Assembly (NCBI GenBank): GCA_963575645.1
Contig: OY754466.1
Location: 14,424,001 to 14,488,000, forward strand
Length of the DNA stretch: 64,000 bases
Source: Xanthostigma xanthostigma
Taxonomy: Eukaryota > Arthropoda > Insecta > Raphidioptera > Raphidiidae
Reading direction: 5' to 3'
Below are positions 21,497 through 32,888 of this stretch, piece by piece. The translations under genes were made by a program, and so were the position numbers. Numbering within the stretch: position 1 is the stretch's first letter; each line of letters begins with the position of its first letter. The notes under the pieces are model-generated. The model saw nothing but the letters and a program-made list of their open reading frames with translations, was not told where the DNA came from and ran no database searches.

Positions 21497-22474
21497 TTTT
21501 AATTTTTAACTACAATAAAACTGTTTTGAGTATGGAATGAAAAAGTGTTGAAGCTCGTCGGTATTCAGCAAATATTGTGGCTAAGATTTAGTTAATAATG
21601 TGGAAAGAAAATATCCTAATTATGAGCCATTTTCTCTTTGGTTTTAAAGGTCATTTTATACGACCGCAAATACGAAAACAATGCGTATGATGCGGTAGCT
21701 ACACTGAGCTTACCATTATCCGCTGTTAACTAACTATACCAGTTTCATAAACATAGAAACATGCTGGAGATGCATGGGATCCCAGATCACAGGCTCGTTT
21801 TGGTAATGTTCTAAGAAATCAATTACTGTGTCACTGATTCAGTCCGGCATAATTTTTTTATCATTAAAAGTTAGACTATAACCAACAAAATTACATTTAA
21901 ATTCGCACGAGGCAACGAGTGTGATCTGACTGTGCTCGTATTCGCCGCTCGGTTCCTTTGACTCGCGGTAGAAAAACCGACTTTATACGGAGCGCTGGCG
22001 AGGCGAGACAGTGCGCTACGAGATCAGGCGAGCGTTCCCAGTACACATTCGCGTTCGCTTAGTCTCGGTATCCCTCGGCGAATGTGTTCTGCAGGCATTA
22101 AATTATGCAAAATTGAAATCATTATAACTTTTCACCTATCGATTTGGATTTTTTTCAGAACTTCAGAATTTGTAGATACATACTGAGAGAGTGTTTATAG
22201 ATCAACCCCATAACAGCCTTAAAATATAAAATGAATTTAATTAGCAGAATAGTTTTTATTCGACTAAGGTCCAAGAGATGACGCGGGTAAAGGCTTGTGT
22301 AGTATTTTATGGTGCTGTTGGTTACCTAATACACAAAAAAATGTAAACCTCATTAAAGAAGGTTAAAAAATGGGATTACAACTTATAAAAAAAGATTCAA
22401 AACAAAATAAAAAGCGATCTATTCAAGCCCTCAGCTATTACAAATACATTATGCAGAATGTGTATAAATGCGGT
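21497..22474. other. Unassigned stretch with GC-rich patch
   Basis: 21893-22095 is clearly GC-richer and full of CGAG/CTCG motifs (GGCGAGGCGAGACAGTG). All frames are interrupted, so it may be a MITE end or regulatory DNA. Confidence 0.35.
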
Positions 22475-22790
22475 TTTTTAAGCCCACCCTTCGCGGTGGG
22501 AGGTTCAAACCACATATATACGTACAGTACGTATATAGCGATGTAACAACCCTATATAGTAGGCCTTGCGTACTGATCGAGAATGGTGCCAAGCGGGGGG
22601 CGGAATACCGACGGGGTGTCTAATTGTTGAGCACGAGTTGGCAAAATGCGAATTTAACACCACGCTCCACAACTCCGCAAGGGGGAATAAAAATTCCCCC
22701 ACGGGCTTGACGCTGATAAGTGATATCACCTATCTGTTTTTACAATGTTCGGCCGAAAAAGTTCTCCAGATTTTATTTTGGTAGATTTCA
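22475..22790. other. Structured GC-richer block, three hairpins
   Basis: Three clean hairpins occur within 220 bases: CCCACC-CTTCGC-GGTGGG (22482-22499), an exact TATATACGTAC/GTACGTATATA palindrome (22514-22536), and GGGGGAAT-AAAA-ATTCCCCC (22681-22700). Short open frames exist on both strands without a recognisable domain. It could be a LINE untranslated region or an unknown structured RNA. Confidence 0.35.
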
Positions 22791-22835
22791 ACTGATATTT
22801 TGAAAGTGTTTTCTAAGGCGCGATTCCGATAACAA

Positions 22836-23018
22836 TAAAAAAAATTGGTTGTCTGTAAAGTCGGTTTACGGACGATAGTTTTACGTGATAACGTCATAAA
22901 GAAACATTGATGAAAAATTGCATACTTTTATGAGTTACACTTTTCGGAACGTTACACTTTTTCGTGCATGCAGCCGGTGTTTCATAAATTTATAAGACGT
23001 TATCACGTCAAAAATATG
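22836..23018 (-). mobile_element. EL-C element, short copy
   Basis: It carries only the two ends of EL-C. Minus strand: TTTTTGACGTGATAACGTC, AACACCGGCTGCATGCACG, then GTTATCACGTAAAACTATCG and GACTTTACAGACAACC. At about 183 bases it is a MITE-sized derivative. Confidence 0.75.
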
Positions 23019-23043
23019 TCACAGTAGTCGGGAGTCTTATCTA

Positions 23044-23803
23044 TCTATATACAGGGTGTATCACAGGAAACCGTACATAGGAGAAAGTACACAGTACAAA
23101 TTAGTTAAGATCAGAGATTGCTTTGCGCTCTATTCAGAGGTCGTTACCAAGGTTTACATATTGAAATCTATTCGAGATGGTGGCACAATCTGGATGAACT
23201 TGGATTAAAAAATATTTTCTAAATAAAAAATTGTTTCATTAAAAATAAATTCATTTAATAAGATTTATTTTAACTGATGTTTCTAATTATTCATTATTAG
23301 CAATTATTGTTATTAAATAATGGTTAGTCAGCGTTACCATGGTACCCATTCTCATATGTAGCCAAAGTAATAGTTGATCCTAACTAATTTACAGAATGTT
23401 CGGTTTTTTGTGATACACACTGTATATAAAATTCCTGTTTCACAATTTTGGCCGCGGTAATCTTTGAAACCACTAAACAGATTTTAATGAAATTTTGTAA
23501 ATGTGTCATGCTTGGTGCAACTTACGCTATATACTATATAGGATAGTTTTTATTAAATATTTTGTACAAAATTACGGCGTTTTCTCAAAAAAACTGTTTC
23601 AGTAACATGTAATGCCATCTGATAGAATTTACTTAAAGCTATTAGTTTAAAAGCAAACAAAAATACTGTTTTAGTACCAAGTAGTGACATCTGATAGAAT
23701 TCGTTCAAAGCTATTAGTTTAGAAGCAAATCTGGTAGAATTTGCTCAAAGCTATTAGTTCAGACGCCGGATCGGAAATGAAATACATTTTGCGTTGTATA
23801 GTT
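23044..23803 (+). mobile_element. Hel-2 Helitron split by a MITE, 3' truncated
   Basis: The 5' end TCTATAT at 23044 continues after the MITE as TATAAAATTCCTGTTTCACA at 23423. Together they match the family start seen at 46758 (reverse). The body matches 44158-44538. The CTAG terminus is missing, and the homology stops near 23803. Confidence 0.65.
23052..23422. mobile_element. Tc1/mariner-type MITE nested in a Helitron
   Basis: TA flanks both ends. The tips are CAGGGTGTATCACAGGAAACC and, reversed, CAGTGTGTATCACAAAAAACC. The 371-base interior is non-coding. It sits eight bases inside the Helitron start, so it is younger than the Helitron. Confidence 0.85.
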
Positions 23804-23825
23804 TATAAATGTTATAGGTTCCTCA

Positions 23826-23918
23826 TGTCCTAACGGTCTCTCATGCCGGGGGCCTCTTCAAGCCAGGGGCCCGTGGCATTTTGCCCGTTCTGCCGCACCC
23901 TACTGTTACGCCGCTGAT
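23826..23918. mobile_element. hAT terminus scrap
   Basis: GC-rich sequence ending GTTACGCCGCTGATG; reversed this reads CATCAGCGGCGTAAC, like common hAT tips. No partner end. Confidence 0.4.
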
Positions 23919-24094
23919 GTCACCAGTGGAGCGCCTATGATTGTAGATGGGATAAAAAATATGATTTCTATTTTTATGGTTCAATTTGTGAATCACATAC
24001 GAAATTCACCTGGATTTTTTTCTCGCTACCAAATTTTAACTTCAAAAATAATATTTTATTTGACTGCGGTACGCGAGTATTGTGTTTATTGCTT

Positions 24095-24745
24095 CGACGG
24101 TATTCGCCTTGGGAACTGATTGTAGTGCTCCCTTGTGGCAGAAAATTAAAGCTGTATATGCTTTAATCAATTTTAAAGTAAACGTCACATAATTTATTTA
24201 TAATGGATAATAAATTCGAAATAAATATTACTGATATTATTAAATATTTGGGTAATTCTAAAAGACATCTAGTAGAAGGAGGACGGGTGTTTAAAGCAAA
24301 TCACATTATATTCAGGAAGCAAGTACATTTTTGGAACTTTGATGTTTTTTCATTGATTAGTTCTTTTCTTTTCGGTTTATATAGGCCTACATCAATTTAT
24401 TTTTTTCATTTTTTTATTAAATAAAATAGTTTTTTTTTCATATTCCATAATGATGAAAATTTGTTAACTGTCATTATGAAATCCTTTTTAACCTAAATAA
24501 ATCCTAAATTTCTATCCTTTTTTAAAATATATTTGTAGCAATGATATAAATGCATTAGAAACTATACGAGTACATGCACTAATCTCAGAAAAGAATAAAT
24601 TCTTTTTATTTAGTTCACTCATTACAATAAACCTACTTAACTGCAGTCAGATGAAATATATAAATGTGATTAAAGCATATTATACAGCTTTAATTTTCTG
24701 CCACCAGAGAGCACTAGAATCAGTTCCCATGGCGAATAACGACAG
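24095..24745 (+). mobile_element. DNA transposon with 70-base inverted ends and an ORF start
   Basis: Both ends carry TATTCGCC(T/A)TGGGAACTGAT, then AGTGCTC, GTGGCAGAAAATTAAAGC and ATGCTTTAATCA, inverted. Inside, a frame from 24203 begins MDNKFEINITDIIKYLGNSK, then RHLVEGGRVFKANHII, before losing character and ending at 24424. This start loosely resembles the N-terminus of SWIM-type zinc-finger proteins often carried by insect transposons. I infer an internally deleted element keeping the first exon-like piece of its ORF. Confidence 0.55.
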
Positions 24746-25422
24746 AGTCAAAGTTCCACAAGACGTTTTCAGAATACATAAAAATTTGTCTAAAATAGTT
24801 GAGCCAGTGTCATGCTGAATTTATCGGCGCTTATGGCAAGATTCGGATTTCGCGACCTTAAAAATTTGGTAGATTGCGCTCCCGGCGCGAGCCCCGATCA
24901 CCAGGCCCTAATTACAGCGATTTGTCCACAAGATAATTTTTGACTATAGTTTTATGATTACTCGAAATAGTAATTACTGAATGTTATCTACTTATTTTAA
25001 AAATTATTGTCTTATAACCTGAAAAAGTAAATGCTGAAATATAAATACAAAAAACTTGAAATAGCAGCGCGCGTGACATAAAAACTTTTAATTCAATACT
25101 GAATTTATCAGTTTAAAATGTCAAACAGCCTTTGTACTGCAATTAAAAAATCGGAAAGGTTGGTGAAAATTAATATAAAAATGATTGGTGACTTCTATCA
25201 GTTAATACAATCAGCGTGTTGATGTCAAAAGCTATACATACGTATAATGCGAAAAGTGCTTGCCACATATATTGTATCCTGCAGCTATTTTTGTTAACCA
25301 TATGAGATTATAAAGGGGGAGAGAGACAGGGGACTAAAGCCACCCCAGCAATGGAGCAGACTTGTATGATGTGAAAGCATAGAAAAAATACTGAAACACT
25401 GAACGTGTACCCTAGCTAGTAG
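24746..25422. other. Unassigned stretch
   Basis: GC-rich patch at 24868-24910 (CTCCCGGCGCGAGCCCCG) with no open frame. Nothing else recognised. Confidence 0.4.
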
Positions 25423-25430
25423 GTTTATAC

Positions 25431-26059
25431 TAGGGATATTCACGTAACATCGATATATCGAATCTATTCGATGTTATATACGATGTATCGGATTGATTCG
25501 ATGTTTTGACAAATATTTATTGTATTCGATATATCGATATATTTATTCATAGAGAAACATCGAATCTTTGCTTTTTTTACTTTTTTGTCGAATCTATTAA
25601 AATAGGTAAAGTGAAAGTAAGTTTTTGCAGGTACCTACCTAGATTAAGGCTAGTACTAAATATGTCTTTTTTTTCTGTTACTACTGTTTTGAAGTTTTGT
25701 GGTATGTAATAAAATATTTCTATTATTTGTCGTTTTTATTTCACTTACAAATGTAGGTCTAACTCATCTCACCACTATCTTAGTAGTACAATTCTATTCA
25801 CTCATAGAAAATCATTATTATTACACTATTAGTTTAGCTATGTTACTCTGGTCTCTGATTCTACATTCACACATACAAAATCAAGGACCACAAACTTTGC
25901 GCGTTTCACTGGAAAAAGGTAATATTAAACTTTTGTGGAAAGTATTCGATAGTGAAAAGATATCGGTTTTCTAGCGATATATCGATAAACATCGATGCTG
26001 GGATCCGATGTTTTTCATCGAATATAAATATCGATATATTTTTTAAGTGGACACCCCTA
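25431..26059. mobile_element. hAT non-autonomous element, exact 8-bp duplication
   Basis: GTTTATAC occurs exactly at 25423-25430 and 26060-26067. The ends read TAGGGATATTCACGTAACAT and, reversed, TAGGGGTGTCCACTTAA, the latter a common hAT tip. ATCGATATATCGAT-type palindromes cluster at both ends and may bind transposase. Two short frames in the middle (25506-25709, 25699-25974) show no domain. Confidence 0.88.
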
Positions 26060-26067
26060 GTTTATAC

Positions 26068-26525
26068 GTAACAATTTGGGGTCCGTCCCGTCTATCAAAA
26101 TTTGACGATTTTAAACAGCCCACATTATTTCTTATACATCAACGAATAACGTAATTTGTAAGCCAAATATTTCGTTGTTATATCCTGCCTCTTAGTTGCA
26201 AGCAAGAATTAAAGAATTGTATTAATTTCAAACGGCTGAGTTTAGGCGCCAAAGCTGAACCTAGCCAGCACTTTACATTTTCGAGAGAGGTATGTCTATA
26301 GAAAGAGATGTATATATTAATTATCGCATGATCTAAGTCTAAAGAACCAGTGGGTCATCTTTAGCACCATCAAACCCACAACCGACACTACTGGAGCAAA
26401 TTAAAGGAGGCCTTTTCCCTGTAGTTGGAGGAATAGAAGTATAATTATTATTGATCTAAGAGTTATAGCTGAATGACCCTTTTCAGTTTTATTAGATATT
26501 GATATTACTCGCTATATCAGTTATA
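26068..26525. other. Unassigned stretch
   Basis: Nothing recognised. Confidence 0.4.
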
Positions 26526-26529
26526 ATTA

Positions 26530-26850
26530 TAAAAATAATAATAATGCGTTTGACGTCCGTTTTTCGACTTTATGTCATAACAGACGCCATTCGCACTATT
26601 ACTATTTTTCATCTATCATACTTCCCGTTATTTTCTACATTTTTAAACTTCCACTTAGTTAATAGCAATGGGCGAATGAAGGAATTTTAGTACATTAGGA
26701 TAAGGTAGGCAAATTTTGAGCATAGAAGTTTGACAGGTAATCGGCCATGGCCTTGAATAAGGAACCATCTCGAAATTTATCTGGAATTATTGAGGGCGAC
26801 CATAGAAAACCTCAACAAGATGGCCGGCACAGGAATTACCGATTCTCAGT
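26530..26850 (-). mobile_element. SINE, 5'-truncated reverse copy
   Basis: On the minus strand this follows the SINE at 54786 from its GAATTACCG region to the (ATT)n tail, lacking the tRNA-derived head. Shared blocks include GATGGCCGG.ACAGGAATTACC and GACTTTATGTCATAACAGACGCC (both as written on the plus strand). 5' truncation is typical of reverse-transcribed copies. Confidence 0.8.
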
Positions 26851-27292
26851 TGTATTGTAAATTAAAAGGATTTATACATGTAAAGAATCTGAAAACGGGA
26901 GTGTTGTCTTTCTATATGATTTATTTTTCTGTGACAATAATGTTTGAGCGCGGAAGCAACAGGTTGTCATCACTCATCAGGCATTGCAACAGTACTCCGA
27001 CGCTCTGCTTTTCGTCGGTTCGGGACGACGCCGACGTCGACGACGCTCTGTCGTGATAATTTTTATTTTTGACTTAACTGACATGTACAATTGCAGTATT
27101 ATTTACTGGAATTAAAATTTTGAAAAATACCAATAGGTTCTGATTTTCAATTATAAAATAATCATTTAAACCTTTTTTTTTTGTTTTTATTCAACTTCAT
27201 ATGTTTTAACTGTCAGTTTGGGTCAAATCTTGAAAATCGATTTTGAACTACTTTTTACTTGATTTATTAATTTGAAATTTTGCATATTGATG
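26851..27292. other. Unassigned stretch
   Basis: GC-rich patch 27006-27056 with repeated GACGACG/CGTCG. No supported gene; the open frame at 26790-27056 overlaps the SINE. Confidence 0.4.
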
Positions 27293-27294
27293 TA

Positions 27295-28223
27295 TAGGGT
27301 CTTTCAACAAGGACGGGTCGATGTTGACAGTTTGTGGCGGCCATGCTGTTTTGGCGGCATCTGTCAAATCTGTTTTTTCTTTTTCAGTCATTGATGCCAA
27401 ATCACCATCGCAAGTTACACGACTGAGCAGCATGTCCAAATGATAAAACTTTATTATGAAAATTCGTTAGTGTAAACGTTGCGCGCATTGCGTCAATTTT
27501 ACGGCAGACGCGGTGGCCCTTCAAAGTCGACTCTCCAACGTTTGGTGGCTAAATTCGAGACGACCGGTTCAGTAAACAACCAACCAACACCCTTACGGCA
27601 AAGGATCGCCAAATCGGCCGAGAACATCGCCGCTGTCCGTCAGAGTGTGCAGGAGACTCCGAGGCAGTCGATTTCTCGCCGTGCACAAGAACTCGGCCTT
27701 TCGCAGACTTCAACTTGGAGAATTTTGCGTCGGGACTTGGGCCTGCACCCGTACAACATCCAACTGACCCAGGAGCTCAAAGTTAATGATCACAGACAAC
27801 GCCGTTTGTTCGCTGACTGGGCTTCGGAACGTTTGGAAGAGGACCCCGATTTTGGCCGAAAAATAATCTTTAGCGACGAGGCGCATTTTTGGATGAATGG
27901 TTTTGTTAATAAGCAAAATTGCCGTATATGGGACAACCACAACCCACATGAGGTTCACCAGGTGGCAATGCATCCACAGAAAGTTACTGTTTGGTGCGGA
28001 TTTTCGTCAGATTCAGCCGGATCTATGTAGTAGAGTCATTGAAAATTGGACCTCTCGGATCCGTGCCACCGTTCGAAGCCGCGGCGGACATTTGAACGAT
28101 GTCATATTCCATACATAATGGCATAAGTGGGCCTTTCAAACAAAAAAATAATTTCGTTAATATCTCACACACAGCTTGTTTTATTCGATTTCAACATCGA
28201 CCCGTCCTTGTTGAAAGACCCTT
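27295..28223 (+). mobile_element. Tc1/mariner-superfamily transposon, internally deleted
   Basis: 33-base inverted ends (27295-27327, 28191-28223; core GGGTCTTTCAACAAGGACGG) are flanked by TA on both sides (27293-27294, 28224-28225). The ends agree at nearly every base, so insertion is recent. The 929-base length is short for this group because the middle of the transposase gene is missing. A LINE 3' tail follows immediately on the right. Confidence 0.92.
27440..28117 (+). pseudogene. Internally deleted IS630/Tc1/mariner transposase
   Basis: The reading starts MIKLYYENSLV, hits one in-frame stop, and continues TLRALRQFYGRRGGPSKSTL, then the helix-turn-helix pair (about residues 15-95, with GLSQTSTWRILRRDLGLHPY). 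Next come the first catalytic aspartate in IIFSDEAHFW (near 27875), NKQNCRIWDNHNPHE and HPQKVTVWCGF. After that the frame jumps to the family's C-terminus, IQPDLCSRVIENW...RSRGGHLNDVIFHT, and stops at 28116-28118. The region with the other two catalytic acids (about 130 codons by family comparison) is lost. It cannot encode an active enzyme but could retain DNA binding. Confidence 0.9.
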
Positions 28224-28225
28224 TA

Positions 28226-28730
28226 GTAGACAATAATAATAATAAGACTATTGAAGACTGTATACACAGTATAAATAGCGTCAAACATAAAAATAGTTAC
28301 ATATCAGTAAATTCTTGAATGTTGTATATACATCTGTCAGTAAGATAATATTTTAAAGTGTGCATAAATTTTTTGAAATTCTGTATATCTCTAATTTCTT
28401 TTGGCAAATGATTATATAATAATTTACCACCAGTATATCTTGGAGATTAAGTAAAAAAATAATTTGTAAAAAAGTCATTATATATTAAGTTTTTTTGCCT
28501 AGTTTCATAATGATGCACTTCAGAAACACAGTCGAGATGAGAGATATTTTTTTTAACATAAAGCAAGATCTTAAACAGATAAATGGAGGTAACAGTTAAT
28601 ACACGATTAGATTTGAAAATTGGTCTGCATGTCTCGTTATACTTTAATTTAAATATAGTTCTAATCATTCTTTTTTGTATCACAAAAACTCTTTAAATGT
28701 CACAAGCTTGACCCCAGACAATGATATTTT
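28226..28730 (-). mobile_element. LINE (non-LTR) 3' end, 5'-truncated
   Basis: The minus strand carries the C-terminus of a reverse transcriptase gene followed by a short 3' region ending in an (AAT/ATT)n tail at 28231-28244. 5' truncation near 28730 is typical of LINE insertion. The Tc1/mariner element abuts the tail. Confidence 0.75.
28297..28728 (-). pseudogene. LINE reverse transcriptase C-terminus
   Basis: One continuous frame reads NIIVWGQACDI, stop, RVFVIQKRMIRTIFKLKYNE, TCRPIFKSNRVLTVTSIYLF, KILLYVKKN, HHYETRQKN, stop (28447-28449), SPRYTGGKLLYNHLPKEIRD and ends FTDM. WG-x-Lx-LQKR-IR-I, TCRP-F, LTV-S-Y-F and YETR-K are the conserved thumb and tail motifs of Jockey/CR1-like non-LTR enzymes. 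The catalytic palm lies upstream and is absent. Two stops, no frameshift. Confidence 0.8.
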
Positions 28731-29814
28731 ACCCTTTTTATTACCTTTATATGAAAATTGATTTAAACTAAATAAATAAAGATTTTTAATTTAGTATATG
28801 CTTTAGTTTTTAATTAGTGCTAACACACCCTAAATCTTATAAACAACCCTTTAGAAAAATCAGTCTGACACCCCTGCTTTAAGATAATGAATTACTATAC
28901 ACACTGTTAACGTAACATTAGAATGTTACATGGAACTTGTCAGGAACTCGTCAGGATTCAAACCCAAAACCGTCAATTAAGCACATAAGATGACCAGCAA
29001 TAGTTCAAGTTCTACTCCAAGCTGCATTGAGAATATTAGCCATAGGTAATCATTCTTATTTTTTAAAAATTTATTTTTGAGTTTTGACTTTGAACAAAAA
29101 AACATTTTTTAAGCAAGTGGGAATTAGTCAGTGGATCGACGAGATTCTGTTTTAAAACGAGAACAGAAGAAATTTGAACAAAGAATTCAGTTACATTTCT
29201 TATACAGAAAAAATACTAATAATAATTATTACGTACTTATTTTTAGGTGTCACTGTGAAGGGTTTAACATTTATGTAATTTAAAATTACAGTTATTTTTT
29301 TAATATTATTGATCAAATTTGACACATAGCTCAACCCAATTCCAGATCAAAACCGGAAGAGGAAAAATGTAAATCGAACTCTTTTAAAAAAACACAATAG
29401 TTATAGATTTTTATTCAATATATAGATTATAGCTTTCTCAATTTGATTTTATTTTACAAAACATTTTGTAATATATAATTTAGTTGTTTCTTCTCCTATA
29501 AAAGGGAATAATAGTTCGTGTGGTTTTGTGACAATAACACTTTTATTGCGTATTAACTTTTGTTGTCACAGTTGGTGTACCTGTATTAAAAAAAACTGTT
29601 GCATTTTTATCAATAAGGAATTTCTAACTGATTTTTTTTATATTAGATATTACAGGTACATCTATTCAAACTGTCAATAACTATTTTTTTATGTACAATA
29701 AAAAAAATATTGTGCAATATTTGAAAAAAACCGGATATGTAAATGGGTCTATTATAAGGGATGTTTAGTTAGTATATTTTACTCATATATTTATTAATTA
29801 ACTATATGAATCAT
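28731..29814. other. Unassigned stretch with a tRNA-like scrap
   Basis: 28944-29010 reversed contains GACGGTTTTGGGTTTGAATCC, a degenerate B-box-like sequence also seen near 56465 (reverse). It looks like an old tRNA-derived SINE head. Otherwise featureless AT-rich DNA. Confidence 0.35.
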
Positions 29815-30205
29815 TCAAATCTTTGATTAACGTCGATAATTTGATTGGTCGATAATTTTATTTATTATATGAATCATTGCCTATCTACTCAATGTGCGGT
29901 AAGTGAACGCAAAGCGTATCGAAAATATATCTGCGTCTCTTTCTTCGATGTAATTCCCTGATTTCTCCAATGGTAGGATTGGTTGATGTACTTACATTCA
30001 ATCTGAATAAAGTATCTCTGTTCCAAAAACTTTGTCTTTGGAGGGGGTAAATTAGAAATTTCTTTAGCCGGGCCTCCGTGCTTGTTTTGCCCTCCTGGAT
30101 ACGCCAGTGCTTACGGCGTAAAAAAAGACAGAAGTATATGTTTGCGCCCTAATAATTCGATTGCGATTTTACTCCTATGCTCAGTATAGAATAAATATGA
30201 CCTAA
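29815..30205 (+). repeat. Repeat F copy 1 with Penelope-like scrap
   Basis: 29820-29868 holds pieces of the Penelope-like tail (TTTGATTAACGTC, TTGGTCGATAATTTTATTTA). From 29862 the sequence ATATGAATCATTG...AATATATCTGCGTCT...GATGTAATTCCCTGATTTCT repeats at 33460-33815. Both contain CCTCCTGGATACGCCAGTG, a hAT-like tip when reversed. Confidence 0.65.
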
Positions 30206-32888
30206 CCGAACCAAGGGACGCATATAATTGTTGCAATACCTATTCTAGGTGGGGTATGAGCTCTCTGATGATGCTATAAAAATGTGGAAGAACTTCATTA
30301 TATTCTAAAATAAAATCTATACCGCATTGAAATGTATTTTTTATTTGAATTTAAATTATTGCAATAAAAACCTGTATATTATTTGTTCACGATGCAATTA
30401 TTAAATTAGGATATACTGGAAAAATTATTTGGATAGTTTTTTCTATATTTAAAACTATTTACAAAATCTAAGATATTATTTTGAGGCGTAGAATGTGCAT
30501 TCATATGTATATTTTCATTATTGTAGTAAACTAAAAAGTTTAACAAATACTTGCAACTTAAAAAGAAATTGTTTTTCAGCTGTACTTAATATACTGCTTA
30601 CATGCATTGTTTTCGTAAAAGCAGTCGGTTCATTGTGTGGTAGTGCTACTTCAAACTAGCCGTTACCTCCAGAATCTCACTCGTTACACAAACTTCATAT
30701 CACTAAGTATGAAATTATGCCAACGCGAGTTCACCGTAGTCAACTTGGGGGTTCCCAATTTCAGTGGTAAAAATGCCAAGGAGTTTTTTTTTTGGGGGGG
30801 AGAGAAATATTATGGAATTTTACAGACCTAAATACCTATTATAAGACATTAAAAGAGAAATGAATAATTTAATTAAAATTAAGCTATATCCGTTTTAATG
30901 TATAGGTATATTGCATATTTCAAAGTATATAATGTTTTACAACTTGATAGATTACTAGCGACATCCGTTCCGGTATCACGTGACATGAGTACGCACATTC
31001 ATCTTAGTTTACCGAGATGAATGTTGTGTCCAAACATGATAATCGGAGTTACTGTTCAAAAGTGTTTGTCGGACGGATAAAATTTAAGTTATATATAAGG
31101 TACACCACCAGGTGGCAGGTTAACTTTTAAGGGGGGAAATTCGAATGTTGGCAATAAAGCTAGATATAAAATGGTATAGATTGTAGATTATAGACTTAAC
31201 TGCTAGTATTAAAATAGCTTTTGAGATATTCACAAAAAAACAAACTCCCCCTTTTTTTACTAAAATGTTTATAACCTTTGCAATTTTTTCGTACTCCACT
31301 TCAATTTTTTCAAAAATTTTCCAGATGTCTTTCCGAATCGAATGACACCATGATAATAATTTTCGGTGGAGGAGGGCTGGAATTCATCAAAATGTGAACT
31401 AGATTATAGATCGGTATATTATTGACTCTTCAATACGCCGCCATTAATTTATTTAATAAAATATACAGTGTATACTGTGGAAAATAATATAGTATAGAAG
31501 GGACACTGTAATATACATAATTATATTTGAAAATAAACTTATCACACCAATCGCGAGAAAATTAGTTTTATGTGACCATATCTTAATATATTTTATCACT
31601 GGTGCCAACATAATTTATGCCATAACAAAATGAACAGACATTAGAAGTAGATATATTATATGTTGCCAAATGTACTTTAAGATTTCTAAAAATTAACTAA
31701 AAATAGTTTGACATGCGCATAGTTCCCCGTCGCTCTTTTGTTATTGAACAGCAGGGGGTATGAACAGCAAGTAAGTCAGGCGCTAAATGAACAAAACCGC
31801 CCTTAAGTCGTATTGCAAAAAGGCTGCTTTTTGAGATATCAGGTGAAAATATTGCTTTGAAGACAAAACTAAAGTCATGTCCATAAAATATGACATCCGC
31901 AATTATTTACAAGACATACACTTTACTTTATATGTTCGGAAAGTTTATTTGAGATTTCCAATATTGAAATACAATTGTTTTCTTTATGCTTTTCAATTTA
32001 CGAAAGATTACATTTTTTTTAATTTTTGAAATTATCAATTAATTCCTTATTTAGCTGGTCTTTAAATATAAAGTCATTAAGTGCTTTATTTTATATTATT
32101 TGATCTGAGAAATCTTTTAAGTTTGTAAAAATTGTTTTTTTTAATCTTTTTCAAACGGGACTTTGAAGCCGTCCTGGCAATTATCTACATGCATTTTAAG
32201 TGAATACCTAATTTAAAATAAAAAAAAAAAATGATTCCTCCATTTTCAACACGAATAAAGACACAGAACTACGCCATGTTCTAGAGGTACCTACTCTGAA
32301 TTTGAAAAAAATTCCAAAGATTTTTCACTTTGTCAAAAAATTTAAAATAGCCGATTTCTGACAATGGACTAAAATCTGTTCAATGTTCTCAAAATACACA
32401 CCGAAATCGAAAATGATTACATTAAAAAGTCTGTTGTATTCAGATTTATAAATATTTAAAATTTCTTAAAAATTCATCAAAAAATTTGAATACTTATATT
32501 TTCTAAAGTCCGGTTTTAAGCATTTAAGTTTCTTTTTAAAACTGAACTTTAGAAGAAATGGGATTCAGAACATGAGAATAGCAATGTATTTCATTTGTTG
32601 AACTCTTTAATTATTATCAACGTTTTAACACAAAACGTGTATTGGTATCGTATACTTGAGTGTAAAAAGTGTTGATAATTGAGACACTATATTGCTTTTG
32701 TTATACAAAAGTGTAAGATACACTGACCAATTTGATATTTCAGTGTCGGACTGAGAATGTTAAACACTAGCAGCCCCGACACTTGAGCCTAGTGGAACAT
32801 ACATATTATTGTAGTGTAGATCACTTGATAGATGTCTGATAATTACTAGATCACTTGTAGAAAAAAACTAACGTACATTTTTCAGTGT
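30206..32888. other. Unassigned 2.7-kb AT-rich stretch
   Basis: No gene, RNA motif or repeat shared inside the window. Open frames are short, and that at 30637-30831 has no coding character. Confidence 0.45.
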
